Positions 1-11,500 are shown, numbered from the stretch's first letter. The stretch is 39,375 nucleotides of DNA from Blastomyces gilchristii SLH14081 (GCF_000003855.2 NW_003101672.1:137323-176697); one strand, 5' to 3'. Notes: generated by a model not told the origin, from the sequence alone. Numbers and translations: made by a program.

Positions 1-690
1 TATTATTACTGTAAGAAATAAACTAGTATATTACTACAGTAAAACTGAATAATCTTTTACAGAGTACTATTCTATAGCAGCTTTACTAGATTTCTTCTGT
101 TAAGTTAATATCTACACATCTCAAGATTGAACAGAGAAGAAATAAGATATATATATTAAATTAATCTGAGACTATTATAATATCAACTATCAGAGATTTG
201 AATAAGTAGATGTTTGAAATATGAAAACAGTGAAATACAATTCTCTAGTAAGTAATAATCTTTGATAATACTTTATATTATATAGAACTATAATACTAAC
301 TTTGAAACAGAACTTATATACATTGATTATAACAGAAAATCAGGCAAAACTACATGCTTATAAAACTGAATTTAACTGCTCTCTTCAAGATAATTTAATA
401 AATTTATACACTAAATCAATTCTAGAGTTGTAAAAAATTGTTAAGAGTATATATTTAACTGTTGTACTGTTAAAATATAATATTCTGACAATTTCATTAA
501 CAGAGATAAAAATGAAGTGAAAGTTCAACTCAAGCTGAGATATTTATCATTATCACTGAGAACAATTATAAGAAGAAACAATTAAGAAACTTCTGATTAT
601 AAAATATAAAGTTATCAGACAGTTTAATACCTCTAATCAGAGTATATCAGAAAAGTATAATTTTCATGAGAAAGTGAAGAATAAACTTGC
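1..690 (+). pseudogene. hAT transposase C-terminal fragment, decayed
   Basis: Read with the better copy at 38230-39100, the frame gives a hAT-type C-terminus. A stretch like the family's AALLD region lies near the start (about 80-130). It is followed by the dimerisation region (about 440-600), with the sequence STYSTVALIMCDIL and later TIKKLMIIKHEII in the other copy. These fit the known hAT dimerisation domain, where a conserved Ser/Thr-Pro motif precedes the small-residue helix and an arginine-rich turn. The catalytic N-terminal part is outside the window. Stops (TAA, TGA, TAG) interrupt the frame many times, so no product is expected. The family call rests on pattern memory of the domain, not a search. 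Confidence 0.6.
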
Positions 691-697
691 ATAAGAA

Positions 698-708
698 TGT
701 ATTTAGTT
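698..708 (+). repeat. SINE S1 left target-site duplication
   Basis: The 11 bases TGTATTTAGTT occur here and again at 1090-1100, exactly flanking S1. The same sequence occurs once, unsplit, at the matching place in the hAT copy H2 (38219-38229, other strand). Confidence 0.92.
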
Positions 709-1089
709 GCCTCAGTGACTGAATGGTTAATGCGGCCACCTGATAGCGCCTTAGCATGGGAAATCAAAGTGTGTGAGTTCAAAACCCGCAGAAGATACAT
801 TAAATGTGAAACTCAAGCATCTCAGGTTTCTAATAAATACAGAGATGTATAAATCACTTTAATAAAATTGCTCTATGTTTCTGAAATGAGAAGTTATTAT
901 TACATGTATTTAATTATCACTTCTTTGTATTTTCTATGTTCTTATTATCTTGACATGATCTTAACATCTGTATTTCCTTCTGTATAATCAACACTTAACC
1001 TGTATTTAACATCATGCAAGAACTCATCATAAGCTCCGCTTGTATATAAGTATAATGAAAGAATAATAATAATAATATAATAATAATAT
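709..1089 (+). mobile_element. tRNA-derived SINE S1, full length
   Basis: The 381-base element begins GCCTCAGTGACTGAATGG, a tRNA-like head with an A box-like stretch (about 715-732). A B box-like stretch follows at 775-787 (GAGTTCAAAACCC). These are the internal RNA polymerase III promoter parts. The head resembles a class II (Ser/Leu-like) tRNA with a long variable region. A tRNA-unrelated body follows, ending in an AAT-type tail (1061-1089). It is flanked by a perfect 11-bp target duplication. It keeps more CpG and CpC than the surrounding hAT. A second copy, S2, lies at 19624-19995 on the other strand and agrees over the head, body and tail. Confidence 0.9.
775..787 (+). promoter_or_regulatory. 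B box-like internal Pol III promoter of SINE S1
   Basis: GAGTTCAAAACCC fits the B box consensus (GGTTCGAANCC) except at the CpG position and one flanking base. S2 has GAGTTTGAAACCT at the matching place. Transcription activity is not shown. Confidence 0.55.
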
Positions 1090-1100
1090 TGTATTTAGTT
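1090..1100 (+). repeat. SINE S1 right target-site duplication
   Basis: This is the second copy of TGTATTTAGTT, identical to 698-708. The hAT sequence resumes here. Confidence 0.92.
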
Positions 1101-1427
1101 ATTTCATAAGTATTATCAATAATTGTTATCAAATTCCGATTATATAAGCAATCACTGAATAAACTGAATAAAACTGATTTCAATCTTCAGTCTCAGTCTC
1201 ATTCTGATTTTAAAAGAATGATTATCTTTCACAGTTTACTCTGAGAAATTACTCTTATTTCACTGTTCTTAAATTAAATCTAGTCATTTTTCATGTCATT
1301 TCTCTCAGAAATGATTCATTTTTAGAATTTTTTAAAGCTTAGTTCTGATGAGACTCATGTCAAGAAATGTATGAGATCAGATTAAATGAAATTAAATGTG
1401 AAATTCATAGTCTCACTGATCAGTCTA

Positions 1428-4340
1428 TGTATAAATCACTGATAGAAGTTAGTAAATCTGATGAAGCTTTGTACATCTTTCACAGTGTGTGAGACTTTTC
1501 ATTCAAGAATAGCAGAGATCTTCTCAGAATTCATTCAGATTCTCTTATCAGCTTCTATGATAAAGTCTAGATATTTCGTACTTTTAACTTTAAAATCACA
1601 CTTATAACTTGTCTATGTCTATCAGTAGTTCTGCTTCTTATAATTATTATAATACTCTTCACACATATTCTTGATATTCTTTTCTGAACTTATCAGTGAA
1701 GATGAGAATGGTATCAAGATATATAGATATAAATTTATTAAGAAAATCTGAGAGTCCTCAGTTAATATACTTCTGAAATATACTGAAGATATTAATCAGT
1801 CTGAAAGATGTGACTATTCATTTAAAGAGATTATATTATGTTTAGAATGCTGTATATTACTCATCTTCTTCAGTAATACAGATTTTATGAAATGCAGTGA
1901 TGATATATAACTTTGTAAATCATTGAGCTTGTTCAATGTGAGTTAGAGTTTCATTGATAACAGATAAAGAATAATGATCTTTCTTTGTTAGTCTGTTCAG
2001 TTCTTGATATTTTATACAGAATCAGAGTTCTTTATCTGATTTCTTTGTAAAGAGAATAGAAGCTGTAATAGAGAAGTTGCTAATATGTATAAATTCTTCA
2101 TTCAATAGATTATTAAGTGTCTTCTGAAGAAGAAGAAATTCATCTCAGAATATATTATAAAGAAGGTCTTATAATAATTCAGAGTTCTTATCATTCTTCT
2201 TTTTCAACTTCATATCATGATTCACTTCTAAATCTTGTAAGAGAGATAGATTTATAATATTATTATTTTACAGAAGATATCTAGATATTCATGATATTAT
2301 TGAGAAAGTTTTATATAAGAATCTGTTATTATAGTACAGAATAACTTCTCTAGAACTTTCTTAATATTAGTCAGACTGACAGAATAGATTACTATATAAT
2401 TCTACTGTCAGTGACTTTGTCAGCAGTCTTATCAATGACTTCTTTTTCAGAGTATTTCATAAGTGTTGACAGAGATCTATGTAAGATCTATAGTCTTGTG
2501 AATATCATCTTCATGAATTCTATTATTATTAGAGAATATTAAGCTCCTGTTTTAAGTATTTAATAAGATGTCTTGTTCAGATAGTCAGGCAAGTTCTAGT
2601 ATAAGATTATAGTCAAGATTATCAACTGTATATATATAAGCATCTTCACATTAATGTTCTCTGACATCTATGTTTAGTTTCATCATGTGACAGGTGTGAA
2701 TGTCTTTTAAATTATCAAATTCTGCAAGAAGTCAAGGTTTGGCAAGAGAATACACGAAGATTATAATGTCTTATAACTGAAGATTTAATTATTGCACAAT
2801 AACATAGATTACTGTCTACTATAACTTTTATATTATACATGTTATCTATCACAGTAGATACAAGAATTATATTCATTATCATTTTCTCTTCAAATTATTA
2901 TCATCTGATCTCTTCAAGCTTCTGCTTGTAAATTTGAACAGAAGCTAATCTTTTCTCTGTTTTACTGAGATATTCTCATAGTTATCTTCTAAATCTTTCT
3001 CTAATATAACGTGATTGACACAGATAAACACTGATTCATCTTTTGAATGAGAACATACATAGGCTGATTAGCAGTTGAAAGTAATATATTCTGATCAGTT
3101 ACAGTTAATATAAGTCTCACATTGACATTGATCAGTAACTTCTTTGAAAGCAATCTCAGAGACTCAAAAACTTATTCAGGTGGCAGAGGCTCTTATTTAT
3201 ACCTAGATATTTGAGTTCACTCAATTCATAGTATCTGCATTGTCATTCTTCAGCACAGGTGTATAAGTGACTGAGATGTAACATCTTCTGCCACTATTCT
3301 CTATACTCTTAAGCTTGATCAGACAGTTATTCAATATCTGAAGTTATATACAGAAGTCTTTATAAGTTAAGTCTTCATCTACACTTATCAAAGTCTGTAA
3401 GAGTTTGAAAGTTAATACTCTCTTAAGCATACTACTCTTTATTTAATTCTCTCAAGATTGATCATCAGCTTCTAAAATCTCGATATCAAAGTTAGAAATG
3501 AATGTTATAAGAGAAGTACTTCTCTGTCAGATACTCTGTAATCAATCTAATACTTTCTGTTATATAGCAGTGTCTTAGAACAGAATATTAAGATGTTTAA
3601 TAATATTATCAGATGTTCATAACACTGATTCACATACTTTCATTTATAAATAAAACTTCTATCTTATATAATCTTTCAATTGATTATTGATATATCAATC
3701 TTGATTAGTTAATGAACTGATAATATCTTCATTCACACTTAGTTTCATAAGCATTTTCAATCTTTATAATGAATACAGAGTGAGATCAGAAGTATTAAAA
3801 TACACAGAAATATCTAGACATTTCTTCAGTACTTGCATGTTTATATCTGATTCAGTTAATGTTAAAATTGCTTGTACAGAGATTTCTAGTTGAAATAATT
3901 ATTAAATTTCCTTGTATTGATATTGTTGAGTTGCATGTATATCAGCTATCTATTACTGTTGTAATTTCAACATTGCTCAGAGTCACTGTGATACTGCATC
4001 TATACTCGCATTTAAGAGTTCTCTTATATTATCAGTAGACATAGCTGTATCATTCATTGAATGTGTAATATCTGCAGAATCAGAAGAAATGTAATTATAT
4101 AAATATCTTATACATCTAAGATATCAGAACTCTCAGATCTTTTACTGATATTCTCTTTGTAAGATCTTGTTACAGAGTCAGAATAACTGATGAGTAAGCT
4201 TCTATCTAGAGACTCAGTGTCTGCTTAACTGATTGAGACTTAGTGTTCACTTAACTATTTAATCATTTCTCTATTTCTTACACATTATTACATTTTCAAA
4301 TATCTCAGTAGATAATCATTTCTAATGAGAAGATAATAAA
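1428..4340 (-). pseudogene. Family B gag-pol, decayed (B1)
   Basis: Reading leftward from 4340, the order is gag (about 4340-2900), aspartic protease (about 2870-2620) and RT (about 2350-1440). The RT motif that should be YLDD reads YLDT at 1710-1721. The first catalytic Asp (LDII in other copies) reads as Tyr near 1893. The RT connection region (FANFYR type) is at about 1440-1490. Frames are broken by stops and small indels throughout, so the element is dead. Its value is as an unoccupied comparison: it lacks the LINE seen in B3 at the protease site. Confidence 0.75.
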
Positions 4341-4351
4341 CATTTTCCAAG

Positions 4352-4665
4352 TATAAGAGGTCTACACTGAATAGATCAGTATAGTATATATAGGTCTTAT
4401 AATACAAAAGTAGAAAATGTTCAAGAAGAAAAGAAAGAGAAAGTGTAAGAATCAGTGATCAGAGTGAATATTTATACATGTACATAGTGAAGCTTCAAGA
4501 TGGAAGAATAGAGACTCTGTGTACGCAGTGAAGCTTCAGAGCAGAAGAATAGAAATTTCATGAGTTTTTCAGCTAAGAATCAGTGACTAAGAATTGAAGC
4601 TTTAAGCGGAATCTGTGAAGTGTAATGAAATAGTCTATATAATTGATCGGGCGCAGCCCGCCACA
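4352..4665 (-). repeat. Family B 5' LTR of B1
   Basis: It is homologous to the LTRs at 13047-13331, 18603-18887 and 23025-23303. Read in element sense it begins TGTGGCGGGCTGCGCCCGAT and ends in a decayed CTTATA. It is 314 bases, longer than the 279-285 of the others, because of an inner tandem duplication (4480-4561). The GC-rich first 20 bases are the least mutated form of this terminus in the window. Confidence 0.9.
4480..4561 (-). repeat. 41-bp tandem duplication inside the B1 LTR
   Basis: Two adjacent diverged units (4480-4520 and 4521-4561) each contain gtac..agtgaagcttca and gaagaatag. Other family B LTRs carry one full unit plus a partial remnant. Confidence 0.65.
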
Positions 4666-5830
4666 ATTTCTGCATCATTAGTCAGTAGAAAGTGATTAGA
4701 GATATTGTAAGAATACTTATAAGAAGCTCAGCAGCAGTCAGATATTATTTATAAACATATTGAAATTGAAAAAAATTTTATTCTTGAAAAGTTCTTGAAT
4801 TATTATACAGATATTATCAGAAATACTGTCTCTTTATTATCTGAGTGAAAACACTTTATGAATGAATGAGAATACTCACAGTTTATAAAAATAAGAGCTG
4901 TTATAGAAAAAGAGAAAAGAAGACAAGATTCTGTGATCAGATCTGAAATATTTATAGTACTCTAAAGAGATTTATTTACACTATAAGTGATTCTATGAAA
5001 CAGTTAGATTACTCTAGTAAATAAAGAGTGATTATAAATTACAGATCTGAATCTTTCTATATAAATATAAAGAGTGATTACAGACTGTGAATATCTTAAT
5101 TCTACAATTCTACAGAGTTAATAAAGGAATGAAAAATTTCTTACAACTCTACAGTGTTAAAGAATAATAATTTGTAAGAATGAGTAAAAGATTAACTTGT
5201 AAAGTTGTAAATACTTCTCTTTAATAAGAATGATCTTATAGAAAGTAATTTATCTGCAGAATAAATCTATATAATGATTATATAAGAATCTTATAAAAAT
5301 AATTAAGAGTTAACTGAAACTCTTCTGTGTAAAAGATGTAAGATGAATCTATATAATAGTTAGAGAAAGATCTGCAGATTATAAAGAATCTTATAAAATA
5401 AGAATCTGAGTAACAGACTCTTTTTTCTTTACAGTAATAAGGAATTTTTCCTTACTGAGATTTTTTATAAATATAAAGGATTTTTAGTGAGTATTACTGC
5501 AGTGCTGAGTATGATTCTATGAAATCACTTAGTGAAAGACTTCACAGATGAAGTGTTAGAGAGAAGAGAGTATTTAAGAAATTCTGCTTCTCACAGATTC
5601 TTTACTTATATTTCTATCTCTTATATAACTAATAGAGTTAGCAGCTCTTGACTACACATAACTATATAGACTGAAGTTCACAACTACTATTTCCAACTCA
5701 GCTTGAATGCTATTATACATTTAATCTCTATATTTTATCTTTCTATCATGAATACTTCTAGTAGTTAACAGTACATATCACATCAAGCTGCAAACATCTA
5801 AATAATCGCCTGCGAGTACTTATTCTTACA
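4666..5830 (+). mobile_element. Ty3/gypsy family A copy A1, 3' end only
   Basis: This is the reverse complement of 6443 to about 7605 in the complete element A2. It covers the last few codons of the extra ORF, the non-coding 3' stretch and a full 258-bp 3' LTR (5573-5830). It starts at the B1 LTR edge. With A2 it forms a large inverted repeat around a 612-bp centre. No protein is encoded apart from the ORF tail near 4670-4700. Confidence 0.85.
5573..5830 (+). repeat. Family A 3' LTR of A1
   Basis: It is 258 bases, the same length as both A2 LTRs, ending in TTCTTACA at 5830. The start has decayed from TGTAAGAAAT to tttaagaaat. A purine-rich tract (about 5557-5572) just before it is a candidate polypurine tract. 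Confidence 0.9.
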
Positions 5831-6388
5831 GAAATCTCTTTTAATTATTCTCTACATAATTCAGTCAATTCTTGACTTCAATATAGTAGAGGTCTGTTAT
5901 TATATAAATGACAGCTTCTTTATATTTCATGTGACACAGTCAGACTTACAAGTCAATTACAAAGATAAACTTATAAAAGCTTTTATAAATTGTGATTTAA
6001 TAGATAGTCTTAAATAGTTGTAACTTAAGAAAGTTTTTTTTCAGTTCACAGATATCTCTGAAGATTATATTTAAAGACTCAGTTCAAGAGTATTTATAAA
6101 TAGTAAATATTTCTTATAGAAAAATAGATTAGTTCTGTAGAAAATACTTAAGAATATTCTTTATTAAAGTTAATTTATTTATAAGTTCAGGGAGTTTCTC
6201 TATCACAGATATAGAGAATAATATTCTATAAGTAATTAATAAATTCTTTAGAACTTCTTTTATAAAGATTATTTATAATTTAGATAGCTGCTTCTGAGTG
6301 TCTATAGTAGAGTTTATAGAAGTTAAAGTATATAAGTTTCTAGTTGTTTCAGTTATAATAGACAGTTACTGACTGACAGAGCTTGAAA
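5831..6388 (-). other. Inner part of family A copy A0, unassigned AT-rich sequence
   Basis: This lies between A1 and the LTR of A0. The last ~20 bases (about 6369-6388, ctgactgac..gcttgaaa) match the sequence next to the A2 5' LTR (12287-12306). That makes this the 5' leader side of A0 on the minus strand. Further left I see no open frame, no domain and no clear homology to A2. It may hold 5' leader or gag sequence that A2 has lost. Confidence 0.45.
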
Positions 6389-6442
6389 TATAAGAATAAG
6401 TACTCACAGATAATTATTCAGATGTTTACAGCTTGATATAAT
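6389..6442 (-). repeat. Family A LTR of A0, outer piece 1 (split by A2)
   Basis: It matches the first ~54 bases of the plus-strand view of the family A LTR, starting tataagaata for TGTAAGAATA. It stops at 6442, where A2 begins. The rest of this LTR continues at 12565-12768. The last five bases, ATAAT, are one half of the A2 target duplication. Confidence 0.88.
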
Positions 6443-6700
6443 TGTAAGAATAAGTGCTCGCAGGCGATTATTCGGGTGTTTCCAGCTTGGCATGATATGT
6501 ACTGTTAACTACTAGAAGTATTCACAGTAGAAAGATAAAATGTAGAGGTCAAATGTATAATAGCATTCAAGCTGAGTTATGAATAGTATTCACAAACTTC
6601 AGTCTATATAGTTGTGTGTAGCCAAGGGCTGCTAACTCTATTGATTACATAAGAGATAGAAATAGAAGTAAAGAATCTGTGAGAAGCAGAATTTCTTACA
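6443..6700 (-). repeat. Family A 3' LTR of A2
   Basis: It is 258 bases with termini TGTAAGAA and TTCTTACA, which are inverted repeats of each other. It keeps GC-rich sequence at the low-coordinate end (6460-6495). The 5' LTR instead keeps it at the high-coordinate end, so mutation is patchy along each LTR. Confidence 0.93.
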
Positions 6701-6722
6701 TATTCTCTCCTCTCTAAGACTT
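6701..6722 (-). other. Candidate polypurine tract of A2
   Basis: Read on the minus strand, the sequence just before the 3' LTR is purine-rich (agagaggagagaata). The same tract precedes the A1 LTR. This is the expected place of the plus-strand primer in LTR elements. Confidence 0.6.
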
Positions 6723-7568
6723 CATCTGTGAAGCCTTTCACTGAGTGACTTCATAGAATCAGCTCAGCACTGCAGTGATACTCACTAAAAACTCTTTATA
6801 TCTATAAAAAAATCTCAGTGAGGAAAAATTCCTTGTTACTGTGAAGAAAAAAGAGTCTGTCACTCAGTTTCTTATTCTGTGAGATTCTTTATAGTCTACA
6901 GATTCTTCTCTGACTATTACATAGATTCATCTCATATCTTTTATACAGAAGAGTTTCAGTTGACTCTCAATCATTTTCATGAGATTCTTGTATGATTATT
7001 ACACAGATTCATCTCACAGATGAATCACTCTCTGTGAGATCATTCTTATTAAAGAGAAGTATTTACAAGTTAATCTTTCACTTATTCTTATAAATCATTG
7101 TTCTTTGATACTGTAGAATTGTGAGGAATTTTTTATTCTTTCATCAACTCTGTAGAATTGTAGAATCAAGATATTCACAGTCTGCAATCACTCTTTATAG
7201 TTATATAGAAAGATTCAGATCTGTGATTCACAATCACTCTTATTTACTAGAGTAATCTAACTATTTCACAGAATTACTCACAGTGTAAGTAAATCTCTCT
7301 AGAGTAGTATAAATATTTCAGATCTGTTTATAAAATCTCATCTTCTTTTCTTTTTTTCTATAACAGCTCTTATTTTTATAAACTGTGAGTATTCTCATTC
7401 ATCTGTGAAGTGTTTTCACTCAGATGACAGAGAGAGAGTATTTCTGACAATGTTCATATATTGATTCAAGAAGTTCTCAAGAATAAAAATTTTTTCAATT
7501 TCAATATCTTTATAAATAATATCTGATCACTGCTGAGCTTCTTATGAGTGTTTCTGTGACTTCTCTAG
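6723..7568 (-). other. Non-coding 3' stretch of family A
   Basis: About 850 bases between the extra ORF and the polypurine tract have no sustained open frame. It is shared with A1 (4670-5572) in inverted orientation. Local short repeats built around gattcttctct and agattcatctca occur at about 6890-7010. I see no domain in it. Confidence 0.5.
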
Positions 7569-8300
7569 TCACTTTTTATCAGCTGATGAAGCAGGGATAT
7601 TATTACTCACAACAGTATCTTCATCTTCTTCAGTCTTATCACTGCACTCAATCTTCAGATCAGTGATCAATTTCATGCCTTTCTCAGATCAGTCTCTGAC
7701 TTCAAGCAGTGCAGTCTCTTTCTTTACTGTAAGTCTTCTCATAAGTAATTTCTTACAGACTCTAGCTAACAGTTCTTATAAAGCTTCTGATGTTGTCAGT
7801 GTCTTCTGCAGCTCTGTGAGTCTATGATCATCTTCTCTCTGCTCACACAATCTCTGATCAGATATATACAAATATGTCTAGATTCTCTATCAATGATTCT
7901 CATACTGCAGCACATTTCCACAATCTCATTATCAATGAGAGATGAGTCTCTGAGTACCTGTAAAATCCAGGTAATCAAGATAATATAAATATCATGAATT
8001 TATAATAAGAGTTGATCTGAGCAGATAAGTTCTCTCTTCATATCTCAATTATTTCTGAGCTGAATACTTCAGCATAACTGAAGAAGTAAACATCACTTTA
8101 TAAGAGATATCTGATCACACACACAGACAGCCAGCTCTCAAGACTCTGCTGCAACTGTGTACATTCTAATATTCAGCTTCTCTGAAGTCTGTGCATTTCT
8201 GACAGTCTTCACATCAAATATAACAATTGTCTGTATCATAGATATGATACTCTCTACTTCTTTAAAGAGAGAAATTAATAGTTGTGAAGAGATTGAGTGT
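7569..8300 (-). pseudogene. Extra ORF 3' of pol in family A, function unknown
   Basis: On the minus strand, one frame stays coherent for over 70 codons from about 7860 to a natural TGA at 7569-7571. It passes LTELQKTLTTSEAL and VKKETALLEVRD and ends NNIPASSADKK. The only breaks are single stops at positions where Trp, Arg or Gln would fit. Further upstream (about 8190-8240) a cysteine cluster of the form C-x3-C-x2-C-x2-C is seen, with more cysteines near 8110-8150. The layout is a Cys-rich front and a charged, possibly coiled-coil back. It lies after the chromodomain, so it is separate from normal pol. It could be a captured gene, an accessory protein or a displaced gag. I do not recognise the family. 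Confidence 0.42.
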
Positions 8301-8529
8301 CACAGATATTAAGAATGTGAGTTTAAGTTTTCTTTATTTTTTCTTTATTGATCTCTAAATTGTGTTTACAGCCCTGTTTTTATTTTCTTATTTTTTAACT
8401 TTAATGAGAGCATGATTTCTTCTTTTCTTGCATATATCATGAACTGTTCATCTCAGTAGAAACTCATCATCTTATAGACTAGAGCTTATAAATGACAGTG
8501 TTAATATCTTTATTATAATCAGATTCTTA

Positions 8530-11500
8530 GTGAAGACTGCATCATTCTGACTTATCAGAATTCATAGTATAAAAGTTATATCTCAGCTTCTGCACATATC
8601 TTATCTGTCTGAATAATTCTCAAGTGAACTTATTTATCTTATCAGAATATTCTTATCACTGAACCTTGAATCAGAGCTTATAATCTCACTTCTCTGAGTT
8701 AACAATTTCTTTGATCTGATATTCTCTTTCACTCTCTAGTACTTTATGAACAGAGTGATGAGTCACAGGATTTTCTTCTGAAAATTTCTTATATTCACAG
8801 AGTAAAGAGATATAAAAAATATTATATATCTATAACTCAGATAACAGTTTCAATCTGTAGAATTACAAGCTAACTTTCTTCATAATCTTACAAGACTCTG
8901 TCTGTAAGAGATTCAGCTTCTTACTAGATTTCTGCATAATGATGTTTTCTAGACTCAGTCAGACTCTATCATCTTTCTTGAAACTCTTTATAATATACTT
9001 GAAATCATAGTATCTCTTCTGATACTCTTGAGCCTTTCTTAAGAATTCATGAGCTTTCTCTCAGATCTTCTGAATTCTCTCAGTCTGTTCATAGATATTA
9101 TCACACTCTATAGTGTACTCTCACAGATTCATCAAGATCATTCACAGATAAGTCTCAGTGAGCATCTCAAAGAAGATTTTATCTATACTAACATGTTTTA
9201 AGTTGTTGTATACACACTTCATAAGTGATAATCAATGCATTCAGTCATTCTGATTGTAATTGACAAAGTACTGCAGATACTGTTTTAATATACTCATCAG
9301 ACATTCTGTCTGATCATCTGTCTGTTGATAAAAAGCTATGCTTAGATCTCATAAGATCTTCAGTATAGTTATCAGATCAGATCAGAACTCTTCTATAAAG
9401 ATTGATTCTCTGTCTGAGATAATATTTATAGATAATTCATGCAACTGAATCACATTGCAGACAAAGATATGAGTCAAATTCTTTAACTTTAAGTTCTTAT
9501 GAGTGAGTATAAAGTGTGTTATCTTGATAAAGTGATTTACTATCATCAGCACACTGTCAAAGCAGGCATTATATATGTTCTTACTTTCAGAGAGGCTTAT
9601 AAGAATATTCATTTCTAGCTGTTTTCAAGATTTCTGCAGAATGAGTAGAGAAGTAAGTTCTTTATATAATCTGAATCACACTATCTGTAAATTCTGATAA
9701 ATAGTATAAGAGTTCACTATCTTCTTCACAAGTTCTCACATCTTCAGTCAGAAGTATTTTCTTACAAGTAACTCATGAGTTCTAGTATCTATAAAATGAT
9801 CTGCTAGAGAAGAGTCATGATACCTTTTAATAAGTTCTATACATAGAAACTCATTCATAGACATATAAATTCAGTTCTCTCTTTATAAGAGATTATTTAA
9901 GTCTTTTCAATTCTTTATTTCTGCAGAATTGATCTCTGCTGTAAGCAGTTTTTAAATATACTGAGTATATTTATTCTTCAGTTATAGTTCAGACAATCTG
10001 AATAGAAGATCTTATAAAGACTTATACTCTGTTTTCTCTTACATCAGGTCTTTCACAGTACTTCTCAAAGCCTGTAAATTCTTCAGATTATAGATACTCT
10101 CTTCAAGGATTCTCACAGAGATCTTCAGAGTGTTAACTCTCAGTATTATAGAGAGTAGTTATACAGACTTCTTTCCTCTCTTTTCCTTCTTCTCTCATAG
10201 AGAATTAAGAGACTCTTCAGTCAATCTCTTCATGACACTCAGTCTGAGCATTTTATAAAGCTTTTCTGTCTTCTCTAGTCTCTCTGTATCTGTCATTCTG
10301 ATCTTCTTAATATAGTCTGACCTGTGAGAGAATCTGTTCACTGAGTTCTTAGTTTTCTTGATATGTTCTATCTTGAATCAGAACTCACTCAGTCTTTGAG
10401 CTCAGTGAACCTGCTGCTGTGAGAGTTTCTTGATTGAAGTAAACTATTATAAGCTATCATGATCAGTTCTAATAGTAATCACTGTTATAAGGTTCTCAAA
10501 GTAGTGATATCAGTGATAGAAGAATTTCACTATTATAAAAAGTGTCTGATCATGAATATTATAGTTGATCTCTGCAGATTGCATCTTCTGTGAGAAAAAG
10601 ATCACTGAAACTCAGTTCTCATTTAACTATAGTTATGAGACTATTTCTGAAATTATAAAGAAGAAGGCATCTGTCTTTAATCTGATTAAGAGTAAGAAAT
10701 CAAAGTGAAACAGCATCACTGTGTTTATAAATATCTATTTTAATCTTGCAAAGACTCTGTGAGCTTCTGAGATAAGAAAGTTCTTACAGTTCTTTCTTCT
10801 CAATAATCTTTTCATTCTCTGTTTATAGAATGACTTCTTATTTTCATTCTTCAGTATATCTGTAAGAGTCAAGAAGATTCTTGCAAACACAAAGATAAAT
10901 CATCTATAGAAATTCACAAAGTTCAGAAAGATCTGAATCTCATGAATACTAGTTAGCTCTGATCATAATAGAATGATCTTAATTTACAAGGATTTCATCT
11001 GAATATCATCTGCAGTGATTACATATTCTAGGAAATTAATCTGATAAGCACTGAAGTTACACTTTATAAGTTTAATATACAGTTCTGTCTCATCTAAGAT
11101 CTTTAATACACTTCATACATGCTCAGTGTGTTCTTTCTCTTTCACAGAGTACATTATCACATCATTCAGATATATTATCATGAAGACATTCAGATATACA
11201 TGAAGTGTTTTATTAATAAAAGACTGAAATATCACAGAGATATTAGTCAGATCAAAAGACATCACTAGATATTTAAACAATTTCAGTGCAGTTCTGAAGA
11301 CAGTCTTTCATTCATTCTCAGACTGTATTCATGACTGTGTATATATATTAATTATATTCAGTTGTGTAAATATAACAGCTTCTGTAAGACAGTTAATCAC
11401 ATTCTCAATCAGAGACAGAGAATAGCAGCTCTTTATTATCTTCAAGTTCAGGTCATAATAGTCTATATACAATCTGAGATCACTATTCTTCTTCTTTACA

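Larger units (their letters stand above)
1..1427 (+). mobile_element. hAT DNA transposon remnant H1, cut by the window start
   Basis: This is the 3' part of a hAT transposon reading rightward. It matches the reverse complement of 37892-38925 over its whole length, except for the SINE at 709-1089 that only this copy carries. It holds a decayed transposase C-terminus to about 690, then a non-coding 3' end. The end at 1421-1427 (cagtcta) corresponds to the terminus tagactg of the other copy at 37892. The sequence after it, from 1428, is family B reverse transcriptase that runs on like 15680 onward in B2, so H1 lies inside gypsy copy B1. The 8 bases after the end (tgtataaa) would be the hAT target duplication, but the left end is outside the window. 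Confidence 0.75.
1428..4665 (-). mobile_element. Ty3/gypsy family B copy B1, 3' part missing
   Basis: This copy lines up with 15680-18887 of the complete element B2: RT, protease, gag and 5' LTR, on the minus strand. Its integrase end is lost from the window, because the hAT H1 lies at 1427 and the window starts inside H1. Its 5' LTR ends at 4665 with the TG..CA-type terminus ccaca and borders family A sequence from 4666. That suggests B1 inserted into A1, but the other B1 end is not visible, so no target duplication can be confirmed. Confidence 0.85.

Noticed and set aside
709..795. A functional tRNA gene at the left SINE head
   Set aside because: The tRNA-like part is followed by a body and AAT tail, has target duplications, and recurs at 19995-19910. 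No clean cloverleaf with acceptor pairing is evident.
995..1183. Minus-strand open frame of 62 codons
   Set aside because: It runs across the SINE tail and the hAT 3' end, and is low-complexity hydrophobic sequence from AAT repeats.
7796..7978. Minus-strand open frame of 60 codons as a separate gene
   Set aside because: It overlaps the extra ORF of family A in another frame. The frame ending at 7569 is more coherent, although a frameshift between the two cannot be excluded.
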